In this document: one piece after another, positions 61,227 to 64,000 of the stretch
Layout of the letters: each line of letters opens with the position of its first letter
Position numbering within the stretch: position 1 is the stretch's first letter
Assembly: GCF_000739895.2 (NCBI RefSeq)
Contig: NZ_BBJS01000030.1
Location: 1-64,000 of the forward strand
DNA from: Sphingomonas paucimobilis NBRC 13935
GTDB lineage: Bacteria; Pseudomonadota; Alphaproteobacteria; Sphingomonadales; Sphingomonadaceae
DNA length: 64,000 nucleotides
Direction: 5' to 3'
Translations under genes and position numbers: made by a program
Notes under the pieces: model-generated
Database searches by the model: none
Told to the model about the DNA's origin: nothing
Seen by the model: the letters and a program-made list of their open reading frames with translations, nothing else

Positions 61227-63050
61227 TTATTCCGCGGGGATCAGCAGGACGCAGACATCGTCCTTAGGCGACATGATTGTCGTTCGGATCTTCGCGCGGG
61301 TCACGCTGACGCGGAAATTCTGGCGCGCCTGCGTCATCGGGCCGACGTTCATGTTGCCGCCGACGATCCGATCTGGGTTGCCCACGATCTCGCCTTTGAC
61401 CCGCTTCGGCCAGCCTTCAAAGATGATGACCTCGTCGAACTGCTTCCCCTTGGCTTTGTGCATGTTCATCACGACAACACCGGACTCAGGCTTGTGCGCC
61501 GTCGCGAAATGCTCCTGAACGAATGACTGACGCGTGATGGCAAGGGCGTTTTTATAGCCGCCGGTGTCGCGCCAATCCTGCGAGAGGCTCTGACGGAGCT
61601 GCGTGCCCCGTTCCAGCAGGCGAACATTACGGGCTTCTTGGGCAACCTCCACGAGCCGCTTGCAGCCACCCTCCTCGAGGACGGCGCGAACCGCCGTCCA
61701 GTCGGCATCAGGCTGGCCGGTCAGCACAACGGCGCTCGCAGCCTGGTGTACGGCGAACGTCGCCTGCAGGACACTGTTGCCCGGCGTCGCCTTGCCTTTT
61801 GCAAGGCATCCATTCCACTTTTCCAGCGCGGACCTGAACCGCGCGGCTTCCTCCAGGTCGCCCTTTGTCGGCGTCGCGCCGCCGCGTCCGCCGAAGAAGC
61901 TGCAAAGCACGTCGACGAACTCGTCGAAGCAGCCATTATGACTGCGCTGCTGCAGGAGGAAGGCGATCACCTCGGCGGCTAGGATAGGGCCTTCCATATC
62001 GACCGCCGCCGTATGAGCGATCGGCGGCACGTTTCCGAACGGCGCGCGCAGGTTGTCGGACACCAGACGCGTCATGCGCTTGGTGGGGACCAGGATCGCA
62101 AGCGACCAGTCGCGCTGGCCTAGCGCGAGGAGCCGTTGCCGGGCCTTCAGCACCTGAGCAACGAGCGAGGCATAGGCTTGATTCGGGTTCGACGCGAACC
62201 AATCGGCTTCCACGCCCTGATACGGTTCGTCGCGAAACTTGCCCGTGAGGAGATGATTGCCGAAGATGGCAATATCGGTGCCTTTGCTGCGGTGATTGTC
62301 GCCGGCGAGGTCGTGCTCCGACGGCGTGAACGCGGCCCTAAAATGGTTCAGCCGCTCGGGATCGGCACCGATGAAATCGAAAATGCGCTGCTCGGGATCG
62401 GCCAGCGCGATCAGCGTGCTGCTCTTCCCAATCGCCTCGACGGCGCGCCATTGCTCGGCGCTGGTGTCCTGAAATTCGTCCAGGATGATGAACGGGTACA
62501 TGGTCGAGACGAGCTCGCGCACCTTGGCCGAACCGTGCAGCAAGATGGCCACGCGCTCGGCGAACAGGTCGAAGCAGACCTTGCCTTCCTCAGTCGCGAG
62601 CCGCATGCGTTCGGCAACTTCCAATGCCGCCTTCTGCGCTTTTTCCTCGTCCGACAGCTTCGACGGGGCCTTGAAGCCGCTGCGGATCGACGACAGCGCA
62701 ATCGCTTCGTTCGGCGGCGTCAGGATCGTCATCCGCCGCGGAAACCCGACGAGGTAGCCATGGGCCTTGAGTATGCGCCAGAAGAACGAGTGATAGGTAT
62801 CAACCTCGATCCGCTTCTTTTCCTCCTTGGTGACTGACCGCTCTTCGTCGATCGCCTCGAACACGCGTGAGACGGTCGCGCGCGCGAAACTCAGGAAAAG
62901 GATGCGCTGCCCAGGCCGCAATTTTTCACGCGCTATCTTCGCCGCCTTCAGGATCGACACCGTGGTCTTGCCCGAGCCGGGACCGCCGACGACGAGCTGG
63001 GGCCCGTCCGCGGCCAGAACTTCCTTTTGTGACGGCGTCAGGTCGACCAT
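61227..63050 (-). CDS. UvrD-like superfamily 1 helicase of a Gabija-type pair (GajB-like)
   Basis: The 607-residue protein has SF1 motifs: Walker A GPGSGKT at 23-29, DEFQDT at 191-196, ADPEQRIF after 217, HKAKGKQFDEV at 531-541 and VSVTRAK at 581-587. It starts eight bases after the OLD-type nuclease gene on the same strand. In Gabija, GajB is a UvrD-like helicase paired with GajA, and together they stop phage infection by sensing nucleotide depletion and cutting DNA. The protein is longer than the about 500-residue Bacillus GajB. A non-defence OLD/UvrD (class 2 OLD) role is possible. Confidence 0.85.
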   Translation of the reverse strand: MVDLTPSQKEVLAADGPQLVVGGPGSGKTTVSILKAAKIAREKLRPGQRILFLSFARATVSRVFEAIDEERSVTKEEKKRIEVDTYHSFFWRILKAHGYLVGFPRRMTILTPPNEAIALSSIRSGFKAPSKLSDEEKAQKAALEVAERMRLATEEGKVCFDLFAERVAILLHGSAKVRELVSTMYPFIILDEFQDTSAEQWRAVEAIGKSSTLIALADPEQRIFDFIGADPERLNHFRAAFTPSEHDLAGDNHRSKGTDIAIFGNHLLTGKFRDEPYQGVEADWFASNPNQAYASLVAQVLKARQRLLALGQRDWSLAILVPTKRMTRLVSDNLRAPFGNVPPIAHTAAVDMEGPILAAEVIAFLLQQRSHNGCFDEFVDVLCSFFGGRGGATPTKGDLEEAARFRSALEKWNGCLAKGKATPGNSVLQATFAVHQAASAVVLTGQPDADWTAVRAVLEEGGCKRLVEVAQEARNVRLLERGTQLRQSLSQDWRDTGGYKNALAITRQSFVQEHFATAHKPESGVVVMNMHKAKGKQFDEVIIFEGWPKRVKGEIVGNPDRIVGGNMNVGPMTQARQNFRVSVTRAKIRTTIMSPKDDVCVLLIPAE

Positions 63051-63058
63051 GGCACCCT

Positions 63059-64000
63059 CTAAGCAGCGGGTCCGAGGCCGGTCTGCCCGCCATTCCCGGC
63101 CAGCGGCACGGGCGGAGCCGGTGGAGCGGGCGGCGCTGGCGAGACTGGGGGCGCTGGCGGTACTGGCGGTGCCGCAACGGGCGCGGGCGGCGGATCACAG
63201 ATGGCCTTTAGCGTTATGCAGGCGTCGCGGATCCACGACGGAATCTCGGCCTCGAAACACTGACCTAGAAAATCGGCGATGCCCCAATTGCCTTTGGCCC
63301 AACCGAAATACTCTTTGAGCGCCGGGATCAGATTGGCCTTGGGATCGGGATATCTGCCGAGAATGTGCAGCGGCCAATCGAGCGCATCCGAGAACCGCTC
63401 GAGCGCGTCCTGAGTCGTATTCTTGAGGATCAGATCCTCGATCCCCTTTTCGTCGTGCATAAAGAGCCGCTCGACCTGGGCCTCGATCGCCGCCTTCGCC
63501 GGATCAGTCTGCTTGTCGCATAGCGCGAAGGTCCGCTTGCCAAGGCCCTTATACAGCCCCGCGAGGTCGGCGATCTGCGACTCGGTCCCTGCATCGATAA
63601 TGCAGATGCCCAGCGCCTCGATCGAGGCATAGGTCGCGGCATTAAGCTCGGCCAGTCGGCGCGCGGCCACGGGGAAGGCGCTGGCCTCGGTCGCCCCTTC
63701 GGCGATCAGCACGCGGCGAGATAGAAGACCCTCGCAGAAGCGGGTGCGAAACTCCTGACGGTAGCGCTTGTGCTTGACGCTATCGGGCAACGCGATCTGC
63801 GCCTGGCTCAGTGTGCCCACACTGTCCCGTGACAGAATCACAGTCTCGTCCAGCTTGAACTCCTCAAGGACGTAGGGCGAATGCGACGTGACGATCGACT
63901 GCGCCGCCAGCTTGCGCAGCTCGTGCACGATCCGCTTCTGCGCATAGGGCGGAATCGCCGTCTCGACCTCCTCCATGGCGAAGATGACGTTCTGCTTGTC
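63059..64000 (-). CDS. OLD-family ATPase/Toprim endonuclease (GajA-like), 5' part beyond the window
   Basis: Only the C-terminal 313 codons are present. They start within the ABC-type ATPase domain (Walker B NVIFAMEEVE, then SIVTSHSPYVLEEF with the switch histidine). The Toprim nuclease domain follows, with the glutamate motif LIAEGATE and the downstream acidic FALCDKQTD. A C-terminal tail of about 45 residues is almost all Pro, Ala and Val. OLD proteins paired with UvrD-like helicases are class 2 and include GajA. The proline tail is unusual. The start and ATPase P-loop lie beyond the edge. Confidence 0.85.
   Translation of the reverse strand, partial: DKQNVIFAMEEVETAIPPYAQKRIVHELRKLAAQSIVTSHSPYVLEEFKLDETVILSRDSVGTLSQAQIALPDSVKHKRYRQEFRTRFCEGLLSRRVLIAEGATEASAFPVAARRLAELNAATYASIEALGICIIDAGTESQIADLAGLYKGLGKRTFALCDKQTDPAKAAIEAQVERLFMHDEKGIEDLILKNTTQDALERFSDALDWPLHILGRYPDPKANLIPALKEYFGWAKGNWGIADFLGQCFEAEIPSWIRDACITLKAICDPPPAPVAAPPVPPAPPVSPAPPAPPAPPVPLAGNGGQTGLGPAA

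Overview
The window reads as a chromosome segment of a sphingomonad (Sphingomonadales, Alphaproteobacteria). Base composition is high in G+C. The gene order aroA-cmk-rpsA-ihfB, a grxD-bolA-DUF1476 cluster, two TonB-dependent receptors, an EcfG-type stress promoter in front of csbD, and a ThiS-ThiG fusion all fit that group. The species cannot be named from the sequence alone.

Layout. 0-7 kb: an SBF-like symporter, a divergent Lrp-type regulator with a PLP enzyme resembling L-cysteine desulfhydrase, an M3 oligopeptidase and a soluble globin-coupled chemoreceptor. 7-14 kb: two tandem tRNA-Ala genes, a zinc-ribbon protein, aroA-cmk-rpsA-ihfB, tRNA-Leu and an orphan solute-binding lipoprotein. 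14-25 kb, mostly minus strand: RNase T2, nadC-nadA, a DUF4230 protein, an MBL hydrolase, an M56/BlaI pair, grxD-bolA-DUF1476 and leuD/leuC with a tiny gene between them. 25-30 kb: GST, succinyl-CoA:3-ketoacid transferase subunits separated by an acid phosphatase lipoprotein, and a ThDP enzyme. 30-36 kb: csbD, thiSG, aroQ-accB-accC, arsC and glnK-glnA behind a sigma-54 promoter. 37-47 kb: a TonB receptor, cyclophilin, quinone oxidoreductase and tamA-tamB. 47-59 kb: small proteins, an S24 repressor with a divergent small operon, a ZnuD-like receptor, a glutaryl-CoA dehydrogenase/CoA-transferase pair, an orphan 2Fe-2S protein, an RcnB protein, a prolyl-hydroxylase-like enzyme and recJ.

From 59.0 kb to the right edge the character changes. 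A tRNA-Glu gene is followed immediately by a tyrosine recombinase. After that comes a minus-strand pair, an OLD-family ATPase/Toprim nuclease (cut by the window end) and a UvrD-like helicase. This is the arrangement of Gabija-type anti-phage defence, and it probably marks the left end of an integrative element in the tRNA gene.

The main items for a second look are this defence island and several smaller ones: a Cys-rich ORF directly in front of a terminator next to the cysteine-linked regulator; a lipoprotein gene whose 5' end runs into a tRNA-Leu gene; a leuC-leuD spacer gene; split scoA/scoB; the ThiS-ThiG fusion with an internal Gly-Gly; and two families of dispersed repeats. Everything here was read by eye. 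Starts, promoters and operators are predictions.
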